Part shown: piece after piece, positions 45,218 through 53,148 of the stretch
How positions within the stretch are numbered: position 1 is the stretch's first letter
Layout of the letters: the number at the start of each line of letters is the position of its first letter
Assembly: GCA_024236495.1 (NCBI GenBank)
Contig: JACKKJ010000002.1
Location: 711,001-775,000, forward strand
DNA from: Paracoccaceae bacterium
GTDB lineage: Bacteria > Pseudomonadota > Alphaproteobacteria > Rhodobacterales > Rhodobacteraceae
Length of the DNA: 64,000 nt
Direction of reading: 5' to 3'
Notes under the pieces: generated by a model
The model's input: the letters and a program-made list of their open reading frames with translations, nothing else
Database searches by the model: none
Told to the model about the DNA's origin: nothing
Translations under genes and position numbers: made by a program

Positions 45218-47059
45218 TTACCGTCGCCATTCCGACAGCGGAATCCCGCGGCGGGCGCAGTCCTCGATGACCGGGTCGGGGGTCCGGGCGGCTGCGCCGC
45301 CTTGTGACGCAAGCTCCTGAAGTTCCGCAAGAATCCGCCCGGCCCCGAGGGTGTCGGCATAGTGGATCAAGCCGCCCCGCCAGCGCGGAAATCCGTGGCC
45401 CAGCACCGACACCAGGTCGATATCCGCCCCCCGCCCCGCCCCCAAAACCCCCGCCACCCCATCAATCATCGCCAGCACCAGCCTGCGCGAAATCTCGGCC
45501 GCGGGGATCGCCCCAGCGAGGGGATCGCGTGGCGTGTCGGCGGCGGCTGGCCCGGCCGGAAAACCGAACGCCACCATTGCCGCGTGCACTTCTTGGGGCC
45601 GCGCACCCAGCGAAAGAAGCGTATCGGCGGCCTCGTCACGGCGCGCGAGGATTCGGTCACCGATGGGGCCGACGCCGGCGTCCGAAAGGACCGGAACCTT
45701 GCGCAGCGTCCTGGCCAGGGCAAAGGCGGTTGCAAGCGCCGCGTCGGAAGTCGCCGCGCCCCGCACGATTTCCAGAAGTCTCGTCAGATGGGCCGGGGCC
45801 GGAAGCCGAAGCCCTAGAAGTCGGGAAGGTTCGTCAAGGCCGCGGGCGATCTGGTCGACATCAAGGCCAGGGGTGGTCGTGGCAAGTATCGTGTGTCCAG
45901 GCAGCGCGGCTTGCAGTCGTTCCATGGCCGCCCGCGTCGCCTGCAGGTCCGCGAACGCGGCTTCGACCGCAAGATCGGCGGCACCAGCGGCACCGAAGTC
46001 CTCTCTGATCGCCAGTCGTGCGCGCATCTGGTCGGCGCCATCGGTATCAAGACTTTCCCGCGACAGACTGTCCGCGATGATCCTGTCGATCTGGGCATGT
46101 TCCCTTTCGGCGGCACCGGTTGCCAGGATCGTCACCCGGAAACCGGCTTTCAGCATCGCACAGGCGATGCCGGCTACCACCGTCGCGTCGCCGGTGATTG
46201 CGACATGCCGCGGTGGCTGCGCAGTTGCAGTCAGCCAGGCCGGCGCCCGGGCAGCCCGTTCGGCAAAGAAGACATGGCGGAGCGCCCGCGCCTGGTCTGA
46301 CTGGCGCAGGGCGAGGAACGTCTCCCGCTCATGGCGCAGCCCGGCGTCTAGGGGCTGGGTCTGAGCGAGCTCCAGCAGTTCAATCGCGCGGCGCGGGGCG
46401 ATCTGGCCGCTCATGCTTCTTTCGGCGGCGTTGCGCGCGTCGGTGAACGCCACTTCGGGCGCGGTCGACGCGGGGCGCTGGCCGACCGGCAACGCCAGCT
46501 TGAGGCGCTTCGACGGCACGGCAGAAGCAAGCGCCACGGGATCGTCCGCCAGGGCATCGACAAGCCCGATCCGCAACGCCGCGTCGCCCGAAACCGCGCG
46601 GCCGGTCGGGATCAGATCCAGGGCCGCTGGCATGCCGACAAGGCGGGGCAACCGTTGCGTCCCGCCCGCGCCCGGAACCACGCCCAGCGTCACCTCGGGC
46701 AGCCCGAGTGTCGCGTCGGGCCGGGCGATGCGATAGCGACAGGCCAGCAGGATCTCCGCGCCGCCGCCAAGGGCCGCGCCATGCACCGCGGCGATCCATG
46801 GCACCGGGCTGAGCTCGATCCGCCGCAGCACCTCGGGAAGGTGCGGCGGTTCCGGCGCGCGGTTGAATTCACGCGCATCCGCGCCAGCGGCAAAGCCGCG
46901 GCCCGCGCCGGACAGGATCACCCGTTCAAGGGCCTCCGCCTCGGCCCATTGGACGGCGTCCAGAAGACCCTGACGCATTTCCCGGTTGATGGCGTTGACC
47001 GGCGGATTGGCAAGTTCGACATAGCCGATGGTTCCGTCCTTGCGGCGGGTGACTGTCAT
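45218..47059 (-). CDS. Enoyl-CoA hydratase fused to a degenerate 3-hydroxyacyl-CoA dehydrogenase
   Basis: This 613-residue protein is shorter than FadB/FadJ (~715). The hydratase half (1-190) is intact, with HGAALGGGAEILLACRYRIA and GLPEVTLGVVPGAGGTQRL supplying the two catalytic glutamates (E102, E122). The dehydrogenase half is eroded: the dinucleotide motif GxGxxG reads TGDATVVAGIA (289-299), the catalytic His of HFFNP is Arg418 (GLRLPAPAH), and the conserved Asn of GNR is Asp468. It probably only hydrates an enoyl-CoA. GGGAGGAAGGG precedes the ATG. It may be the last gene of the island's minus-strand transcript. Confidence 0.85.
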   Translation of the reverse strand: MTVTRRKDGTIGYVELANPPVNAINREMRQGLLDAVQWAEAEALERVILSGAGRGFAAGADAREFNRAPEPPHLPEVLRRIELSPVPWIAAVHGAALGGGAEILLACRYRIARPDATLGLPEVTLGVVPGAGGTQRLPRLVGMPAALDLIPTGRAVSGDAALRIGLVDALADDPVALASAVPSKRLKLALPVGQRPASTAPEVAFTDARNAAERSMSGQIAPRRAIELLELAQTQPLDAGLRHERETFLALRQSDQARALRHVFFAERAARAPAWLTATAQPPRHVAITGDATVVAGIACAMLKAGFRVTILATGAAEREHAQIDRIIADSLSRESLDTDGADQMRARLAIREDFGAAGAADLAVEAAFADLQATRAAMERLQAALPGHTILATTTPGLDVDQIARGLDEPSRLLGLRLPAPAHLTRLLEIVRGAATSDAALATAFALARTLRKVPVLSDAGVGPIGDRILARRDEAADTLLSLGARPQEVHAAMVAFGFPAGPAAADTPRDPLAGAIPAAEISRRLVLAMIDGVAGVLGAGRGADIDLVSVLGHGFPRWRGGLIHYADTLGAGRILAELQELASQGGAAARTPDPVIEDCARRGIPLSEWRR

Positions 47060-47186
47060 CCCTTCCTCCCCTGGTGTGCCGGCCGGTCCGGCGCGCGGCA
47101 GAAAACGCCGCCGGCGCGCCGGGTTCAAGCCCCCTGTTGAAGTCCCCCGTCGCGGCCCCCGTCGCGGCCCGCGCCGCGATCGTGCC

Positions 47187-47792
47187 TCAGAACGTGCCCA
47201 GATGCGGCTCAAGAAGCGTGCGGCAGGCCGAACGGGCGACTTCGACCGGCATTGAATCCGGGTCGATGCAATGCTGGATCCCCAGACCGTCGACCAGCGA
47301 GATCAGCGTTCTTGCCAACAGCGCGGCATCGACTGACCGCCCGTTCCGATCCGCTGCCTCGCCGATCGCGCCGGCGACGTCGCGGACAAAGACACTGTAT
47401 TGCGCCGCGTGTTCGCCGCGCAGGTCATCGTTCAGCGTGACCTGACCCCAGAGCGTGAGCCAGATGTTGAAGGATTGCCGGTTGAACACCTCGGGCGCGA
47501 AGAACGCATCCAGCAGTGCGGCAAGCCGCGTCTCTCCGGGTACGACGGTGCGGGTCACCTTGGTGGATTCGTCGTACATCCGCGCGTAGACGGCCGCCAG
47601 AAGCGCGTTCATCGACCCGAAATGATGGGTGATCAGGCCGCGCGACACGCCCGCCTCGGCGCAGATCCGATCGACGGTAAATTCCTGGATGCCGCCGCGC
47701 GCCATGCAGGCCAGCCCCGCCGCGATCAGTTCGGCGCGTCGTTCCCCGCTTGTCAGACGGTTGAAGCGCGGCGCTTTCTGTTTCGTAGCCAT
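47187..47792 (-). CDS. TetR-family regulator, BetI-like
   Basis: This 201-residue protein has a TetR helix-turn-helix (RAELIAAGLACMARGGIQEF, ICAEAGVSRGLITHHFGSMNALL) and a C-terminal region (FNIWLTLWGQVTLNDDLRGEH, LISLVDGLGIQHCIDPD) of the TetR_C_6/BetI kind. BetI itself responds to choline, so a quaternary-amine-related ligand is conceivable here but not shown. It lies between the ABC binding-protein and hydratase genes in the same direction. A candidate operator is the palindrome at 58781-58795 in the island's divergent promoter region. Confidence 0.85.
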   Translation of the reverse strand: MATKQKAPRFNRLTSGERRAELIAAGLACMARGGIQEFTVDRICAEAGVSRGLITHHFGSMNALLAAVYARMYDESTKVTRTVVPGETRLAALLDAFFAPEVFNRQSFNIWLTLWGQVTLNDDLRGEHAAQYSVFVRDVAGAIGEAADRNGRSVDAALLARTLISLVDGLGIQHCIDPDSMPVEVARSACRTLLEPHLGTF

Positions 47793-47844
47793 TCCGTTCC
47801 CTTCGCCGTGGCGGCACCCTTGCGGGTGCCGCCGCCTGCGGTCG

Positions 47845-49395
47845 TCAAACCCGCGTGAACCGTACCGGGTCGGGATGACCATCGGCAAGGATCACCGGCT
47901 GCAGGTCGGAATCGTGGATCGCCACCAGCGGCTCGAAACAGATGAAGACGAAGTCGCCCGAAAGCTCCATCAGGTCTTCCATCCGGTTGAACATCGCCCG
48001 CCGCTTGTCCGGGTCCAGCTCGGTCAGCGAGGTCTGGTAAAGATCCTCGTATTCGGCGCTGTCGAAGAAGGTCCAGTTGTAAACGCCGATCTGGTCGGGG
48101 CGGAACCAGACAAGGTTCTCGGTCGGATCGACGCCGCCCGCAAAGGATTGCAGCACCAGTTCCAGCGACAGGTAGTCGTCGCCGGCCGTCTTGTCGCCAA
48201 GCGCCCAGTAGGCGGCTTCCTCCGTCGGCTGGATCTCGACCGTGATCCCGGCCTCGCCAAGGCTGGCCTGGATGATCTGCGCGATCGTCTGCGAGGTGGA
48301 ATCCGTCAGCGCGACAAGGTTCAGCGTCAACCCTTCGGCGCCCGCCTCGGCCAGCAAGGCCTTCGCTTTCTCCACGTCGCGGGTGTCGATGAGGTTCTTC
48401 GTCCGGGCATAGGTCGTGCCCGGCTGGACCACGCCGGCCGACCTTCCCACAAGCCCGTCATAGGCGCCTTGCAGGACCGCGTCGCTGTCATAGGCATACT
48501 GGATCGCCTGCCGCACCCGGATATCCTTGAGCGGTTCGGCGTTCTGGTTGATCGTCAGCCAGACATAGCGGGTCGATTCCGCCTCGATCAATGTCGCGCC
48601 CTCAGGCATCGCCTCCTTCAGTTGGCGGACCGCGCCGGGCGCGATGCGCGTGAAGTCGAAGGCGTCTGCCTCGTAGGCGAGCTGCGCGGCCTGGTCGTCG
48701 CCAAGAATGTAGATCTCGACCGTCGAAAAGGCAGGCGCTGCGCCGGTCCAGCCGGGGTTGGCCTTCAGCGTCACCTTCTGCGCCTGTTCCCAGCTGTCCA
48801 GCAGGAACGGGCCGCACTGTGCCGGGATCTCGGTCGTGTAGCTGCCGCCCGCCGCCTCGACCGCGGCCTTGCAGACGATGTGACCGCCATAATAGGGCAT
48901 CGCGATCACGATGAAGGGCGCAAAAGCCTCGGTCAGATGGATCACGCCGCTCCGCGCGTCGATCACCTCGACCTCTTTCAGTTTCTCGAACTGGTAGGCC
49001 CAGGCGCTGTCGGAACCGGCGATACGTTCGTAGGAGAACTTCACATCCTCGGCCGTGACCGGGCCGAAGTCGCCCGTCCACATCAGCCCGTCGCGCAGCG
49101 TGAAGGCAAGGCGCGTGCCGTCCAGCCATTCAAGCTTTTCGGCGGCGTAGAGCTCCCAGTTGTTTCCGTCGCGCATGTCGCCCATGCGCACCAGCGACAC
49201 CTGCGTGCAGCGCGGGATGACCTCGTCCAACCCGCCGATGATGCCCCAGGGGTCCAGCACCTGAAAATCGGCATCCATGCGGATGCGCAGCGTATCGCCG
49301 TCAGCCGCCCAGGCGAAGTTCGGTGCCGCGGCCGCCGCGGCAAGACCAGCGCCCGCGGCTTTAAGGAAATCGCGTCTGTTGGTGTTCCAGTTCAT
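47845..49395 (-). CDS. Peptide-type ABC transporter solute-binding protein (family 5)
   Basis: This 516-residue SBP_bac_5 protein has a twin-arginine signal (NRRDFLKAAGAGLAAAAAAP), TLRDGLMWTGDFGPVTAEDVKFSYERI and LKDIRVRQAIQYAYD motifs. It binds a peptide or similar cationic solute in the periplasm. It is encoded immediately after the two ATPase genes (1-base gap), so the importer has all five parts. GGGAGGATGAA precedes the ATG. The ligand is unknown. Confidence 0.92.
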   Translation of the reverse strand: MNWNTNRRDFLKAAGAGLAAAAAAPNFAWAADGDTLRIRMDADFQVLDPWGIIGGLDEVIPRCTQVSLVRMGDMRDGNNWELYAAEKLEWLDGTRLAFTLRDGLMWTGDFGPVTAEDVKFSYERIAGSDSAWAYQFEKLKEVEVIDARSGVIHLTEAFAPFIVIAMPYYGGHIVCKAAVEAAGGSYTTEIPAQCGPFLLDSWEQAQKVTLKANPGWTGAAPAFSTVEIYILGDDQAAQLAYEADAFDFTRIAPGAVRQLKEAMPEGATLIEAESTRYVWLTINQNAEPLKDIRVRQAIQYAYDSDAVLQGAYDGLVGRSAGVVQPGTTYARTKNLIDTRDVEKAKALLAEAGAEGLTLNLVALTDSTSQTIAQIIQASLGEAGITVEIQPTEEAAYWALGDKTAGDDYLSLELVLQSFAGGVDPTENLVWFRPDQIGVYNWTFFDSAEYEDLYQTSLTELDPDKRRAMFNRMEDLMELSGDFVFICFEPLVAIHDSDLQPVILADGHPDPVRFTRV

Positions 49396-49396
49396 T

Positions 49397-50371
49397 TCAT
49401 CCTCCCTTGTCATGCGTTTCGGGGAAATGGCACCGCACGGAATGCCCGGGGCCGAGGGCTTGCAGCGCCGGGGCGGCGCTGCGGCAGATATCTTTCGCGA
49501 CGGGGCAGCGGGTGTGGAATTCGCACCCCTGGGGGCGGCGCAGGATGCTTGGAATCTCGCCCTTGATGGCAAGGTCGCGCCGCCGCCTGCGGGGGTCGGG
49601 CTTCGGTTCCGCGGCGATCAGGCTGCGGGTGTAGGGGTGGCGGGGCGCCGCGAAGATCTGCCGGGTCGGCCCGGTTTCGACCAGCCGGCCAAGGTAAAGG
49701 ACGGCGATCCGGTCGGCCACATGGCGAACCAGCGCAAGGTTGTGGGTGATGATCAGATAGCTCAGCCCGTGGCGATCCTTCAGATCGGCCATCAGGTTCA
49801 GAATTTCCGCCTGCACGGACACGTCCAGGCCCGCCGTCGGTTCATCAGCGATCACCAGCGCCGGCTTCAGCGCAAGCGCCCGCGCCACACCGACCCGCCG
49901 CGCCTGTCCGCCCGAAAGCTCGTGCGGAAAACGTGCGGCCATCTCTGGCGGCAGGCCCACTTCGGCCAGCAGTTCGGCAGCCTTCGCGCGGCGGTCGGCC
50001 ACGGATTCGTGGTGTATCGCGAAGGGTTCGATCACGGCCTGCCCCACGGTCATCCGGGGCGACAGCGATGCGGCGGCATCCTGAAACATCAGCGCGGTGC
50101 TGCGGCGGATGGCATGGAAATCGGCTGGGCCGCAGAGGTCGGCGCCCTTGAACCGTATCGTGCCGGCGCTGGTCGGCTGAAGCCCCAGCACGGCGCGCGC
50201 CAGCGTGGTCTTGCCCGACCCGCTTTCGCCGACAAGCCCCAGCGTCTCGCCACCGGCAAGGTCAAGCGAGATATCCGACAGGATGTTGACCCGTGCCCCG
50301 CCGCCGGGCGACAGCCAGCCGCCCGATTGCAGGTCAACGCAGATCCCGGCGATCGACAGCAGGGGCGTCAT
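49397..50371 (-). CDS. Oligopeptide-type ABC transporter ATPase (DppF-like)
   Basis: This 324-residue ATPase has Walker A GESGSGKTT, signature LSGGQARRVGVARAL, Walker B LVIADEPTAGLD, and the C-terminal oligo_HPY domain with a cysteine-rich block (CEFHTRCPVAKDIC) found in Dpp/Opp ATPases. The ATG at 50371 overlaps the stop of the partner ATPase gene by 4 bases, which sets the start; a longer frame exists. Confidence 0.92.
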   Translation of the reverse strand: MTPLLSIAGICVDLQSGGWLSPGGGARVNILSDISLDLAGGETLGLVGESGSGKTTLARAVLGLQPTSAGTIRFKGADLCGPADFHAIRRSTALMFQDAAASLSPRMTVGQAVIEPFAIHHESVADRRAKAAELLAEVGLPPEMAARFPHELSGGQARRVGVARALALKPALVIADEPTAGLDVSVQAEILNLMADLKDRHGLSYLIITHNLALVRHVADRIAVLYLGRLVETGPTRQIFAAPRHPYTRSLIAAEPKPDPRRRRRDLAIKGEIPSILRRPQGCEFHTRCPVAKDICRSAAPALQALGPGHSVRCHFPETHDKGG

Positions 50372-51339
50372 GGCGCGACCTCGTGGCAAAGCGCGGCCCT
50401 GCCGGGGCCGATCGTCACGCGTGGCGGCGGAAGGGTGCGGCAGCGGTCGCTGGCCAGCGGGCAGCGGGGGGCAAAGGCGCAGCCCGGCGGCGGTGCCGTG
50501 AGGTCCGGCAACCGCCCGCCGATCGCGGGCAGCCGCCCGGTGTGTTCCTCGATCCGGGCCGGGTCGCAGGCCAGCAACGCGCGGGTGTAGGGGTGGCGGG
50601 GGTCGTGGTAAAGCGCGTCGACCGGCGCCTCCTCGACCACCTGGCCGGCATACATCACCGCGACGCGGTCACAAAGCTCCGCGATCACGCCCAGATGGTG
50701 CGTCACGATAACGATGGCGCAGCCGTAGTCCGCCTGAAGTTCCCGCAGGAGATGGATGATCTGCGCCTCCATCGTCACGTCGAGCGCGGTCGTCGGTTCG
50801 TCGGCAATGAGGACGGCGGGGCGCATCAGAAGTGCCGCGGCGATGGCGGCGCGCTGGCGCATCCCGCCGGAAAGCTCGTGCGGGAACCTTGTCATCGCCA
50901 GGTCGGGGTCCGAAAGACCGACTCGCGCCAGCATCGCGCGCGCGCGGTCGCTTTTTTCGCGCCGTGAAACGCCATCGAGGTTGCACTGGAAGTCCACCAA
51001 CTGCGACCCCATGGTCAGGACCGGGCTGAAGGCGGTCATCGGATCCTGGAAGACCATCGCCACGTCGCGCCCCCGCATCCGGCGGCGGTCGGCCTGGCCT
51101 AGCGAAAGGATATCGCGCCCCGAAAGCCGGATCGTCCCCGCGGTCCGTTCCGCGTTCGCGCCGGTCAGGTCGATCATCGCCGCGGCAAGCGTGGATTTAC
51201 CGCAACCGCTTTCGCCCGCGATCCCCAGAACCTCGCCGGGCTGGACAGACAGGCTGACATCGCGCAGCACCTGCAGCGACCCGCCCGGCACGCGGTAGCG
51301 AAGCGACAGGTTCTCGACCGAAAGGACCGGGTCCGTCAT
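50368..51339 (-). CDS. Oligopeptide-type ABC transporter ATPase (DppD-like)
   Basis: This 323-residue ATPase has Walker A GESGCGKST, Q-loop FQDPMTAFSPV, signature LSGGMRQRAAIAAAL, Walker B VLIADEPTTALD and the oligo_HPY C-terminus (CAFAPRCPLASDRC). It pairs with the DppF-like ATPase and is translationally coupled at both ends by 4-base overlaps. Confidence 0.93.
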   Translation of the reverse strand: MTDPVLSVENLSLRYRVPGGSLQVLRDVSLSVQPGEVLGIAGESGCGKSTLAAAMIDLTGANAERTAGTIRLSGRDILSLGQADRRRMRGRDVAMVFQDPMTAFSPVLTMGSQLVDFQCNLDGVSRREKSDRARAMLARVGLSDPDLAMTRFPHELSGGMRQRAAIAAALLMRPAVLIADEPTTALDVTMEAQIIHLLRELQADYGCAIVIVTHHLGVIAELCDRVAVMYAGQVVEEAPVDALYHDPRHPYTRALLACDPARIEEHTGRLPAIGGRLPDLTAPPPGCAFAPRCPLASDRCRTLPPPRVTIGPGRAALCHEVAP

Positions 51340-52193
51340 CGATGCCCCCGTCCCTTGAGCCGCGGGTCAAGCGCGTCGCGCAGCCCTTCGCCGAGGAAGG
51401 TGAAGCCAAGCGTGGACAACACGAGCGGCAGGCCCGCGACAAGCACCATGTAGGGCGCGGACCGCAGCGAGGTGTAGCCATCGTAAAGGATGTTGCCCCA
51501 GGATGGTGTCGGCGGGCGCACGCCCAGGTTCAGATAGGACAGCCCCGCCTCGAGCATGATGACAACGGGGATGTCCATCGACAGCAGGATGACCAGCGGC
51601 CCGACGACGTTCGGCAGCATGTGACGCAGAAGGATGCGCGTCCCCGATGCCCCCATGGCCCTTTCCGCAACGATGAAATCGGCCCCCGCCAGGGCAAGCG
51701 TCTGGGCCCGGATCAGGCGCGCATAGGCCGGAACAGAGACGAGAACGACCACCAGGATCAGGGTTCCTGTGCCCGGCCCGACGACGGTGATCACCGCCAG
51801 CGCGAACATGATCATCGGCAGCGATGACAGCGAATCGAAGACCAGCACCAGGATCGCGTCCAGCCAGCGCGGACCGAACCCCGCAATCATGCCAAGGATC
51901 AGCCCCGCCAGCCCGGCCATCCCGACCGAGGTGACGGCGATCGACAGCGCCGTCCGCGCCCCGAAGATGATCCGCGACAGAAGATCCCGCCCCAGCTGGT
52001 CGGTGCCCGCCAGATGGTCAAGACTGGGCGGCTGGAACTTTTGCGTCACGTTCAGCTTGATCGGGTCGGCGGGTGCGATCCAGGGCGCGAAAAGCGCCAT
52101 GGCCACGAACAGCACCACAAGCGCCAGCCCGAAGGCGCCCATCGGGTCGCGCAGAAGCGCGCCGAGGACCGTCTTTCTACCGGCGGAGGACAT
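51336..52193 (-). CDS. ABC transporter permease (DppC-like)
   Basis: This 285-residue inner-membrane protein has an N-terminal membrane helix (LALVVLFVAMALFAPWIAP), the OppC_N segment with HLAGTDQLGRDLLSRIIFGAR, and five further helices with an EAA-type loop (ERAMGASGTRILLRHMLPNV). It forms the channel with the DppB-like permease; the two genes overlap by 17 bases. Confidence 0.93.
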   Translation of the reverse strand: MSSAGRKTVLGALLRDPMGAFGLALVVLFVAMALFAPWIAPADPIKLNVTQKFQPPSLDHLAGTDQLGRDLLSRIIFGARTALSIAVTSVGMAGLAGLILGMIAGFGPRWLDAILVLVFDSLSSLPMIMFALAVITVVGPGTGTLILVVVLVSVPAYARLIRAQTLALAGADFIVAERAMGASGTRILLRHMLPNVVGPLVILLSMDIPVVIMLEAGLSYLNLGVRPPTPSWGNILYDGYTSLRSAPYMVLVAGLPLVLSTLGFTFLGEGLRDALDPRLKGRGHR

Positions 52194-53127
52194 CGCGCAC
52201 CCTCGGGTCGAGCCGGGCGATCAGAAGATCGGCGGCGGTGACGATGAAAAGGTAGAAGGCGGTCATGAACAGGACCGTTCCCATGACGACCGGATAGTTG
52301 CGTTTCTGTACCGCACCGGTGATCAGTGTGCCGATGCCGGGACGGCCGAAGACGGTTTCGACGAAGACCGCGCTTGACAGGATCGACCCAAGGCCGACCG
52401 CCATCAGCGCGATCGTCGGGATGATCGCGACGCGCAGGCCATAGCGCAGCACGACGCGGCTTTCGGGAAGGCCGAAGGCGCGCGCGGTGCGGATGTGGTT
52501 TTCGCCCATCACCTCAAGCAGCGAGGCGCGGACAAGCCGCGCGAGGTAGCCGACCCAACCAACGCCCAGCGCGAAGGCGGGCAGAACAAGCGCGCGCAAC
52601 TGGCTGAGCGGATCGCCGGGATTGCCCGCGCCGATCGCCGGAAGCCAGCGCAGCCAGACGGCGAAGATCAGGATCGCATAGATCGCCACCACGAAGGCCG
52701 GAACCGAAATCAGGCCGACCGACAGAATCCCCAGAAGCCGGTCGGCGACCGTGTCGCGCCAGACGACCGCTGTCGCGCCCAGCGCGATGCCCAGTGTCAG
52801 CGCCCAGCCCAGCGCCGCGACGCCAAGGATCAGCGTGTTGGGGAAGAACTCGAGGATCTGGTCAAGCACCGGCCGCTTCGACCAGACGTCATAGCCCAGG
52901 TCGCCGGTCGCCGCGCTGCGGAAGAAGTGCCAGACCTGCCAGAGAACGGGTTCGTCAAGCCCCATCCTTTCGCGCAGGAGCGCCTTGAGCTCCGGCGTCG
53001 CGCGCGGTCCCAGCGCCAGCGATGCCGGATCGCCCGGCACCAGAAACACCATCGCATACATCGCCAGCATCACCGTGATCAGGATCACGACAGCCAGGGC
53101 AATGCGCTTGACGGCATATCTCAGCAT
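52177..53127 (-). CDS. ABC transporter permease (DppB-like)
   Basis: This 316-residue six-helix permease has the typical N-terminus LRYAVKRIALAVVILITVML, FLVPGDPA, GDLGYD and the EAA loop ARAFGLPESRVVLRYGLR, ending FVETVFGRPGIGTLI. It is the first transporter gene of the run and follows the CocE/NonD hydrolase gene by 21 bases. Confidence 0.94.
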   Translation of the reverse strand: MLRYAVKRIALAVVILITVMLAMYAMVFLVPGDPASLALGPRATPELKALLRERMGLDEPVLWQVWHFFRSAATGDLGYDVWSKRPVLDQILEFFPNTLILGVAALGWALTLGIALGATAVVWRDTVADRLLGILSVGLISVPAFVVAIYAILIFAVWLRWLPAIGAGNPGDPLSQLRALVLPAFALGVGWVGYLARLVRASLLEVMGENHIRTARAFGLPESRVVLRYGLRVAIIPTIALMAVGLGSILSSAVFVETVFGRPGIGTLITGAVQKRNYPVVMGTVLFMTAFYLFIVTAADLLIARLDPRVRDVLRR

Positions 53128-53148
53128 GGCGCGCGGGGGCCTCCGGTC

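Noticed and set aside
45037..45360. Minus-strand frame rich in Lys, Arg and Gly across the left 11-bp repeat
   Set aside because: The composition reflects the repeat and GC-rich DNA, and it overlaps the end of the fadJ-like gene in another frame; no family resemblance.
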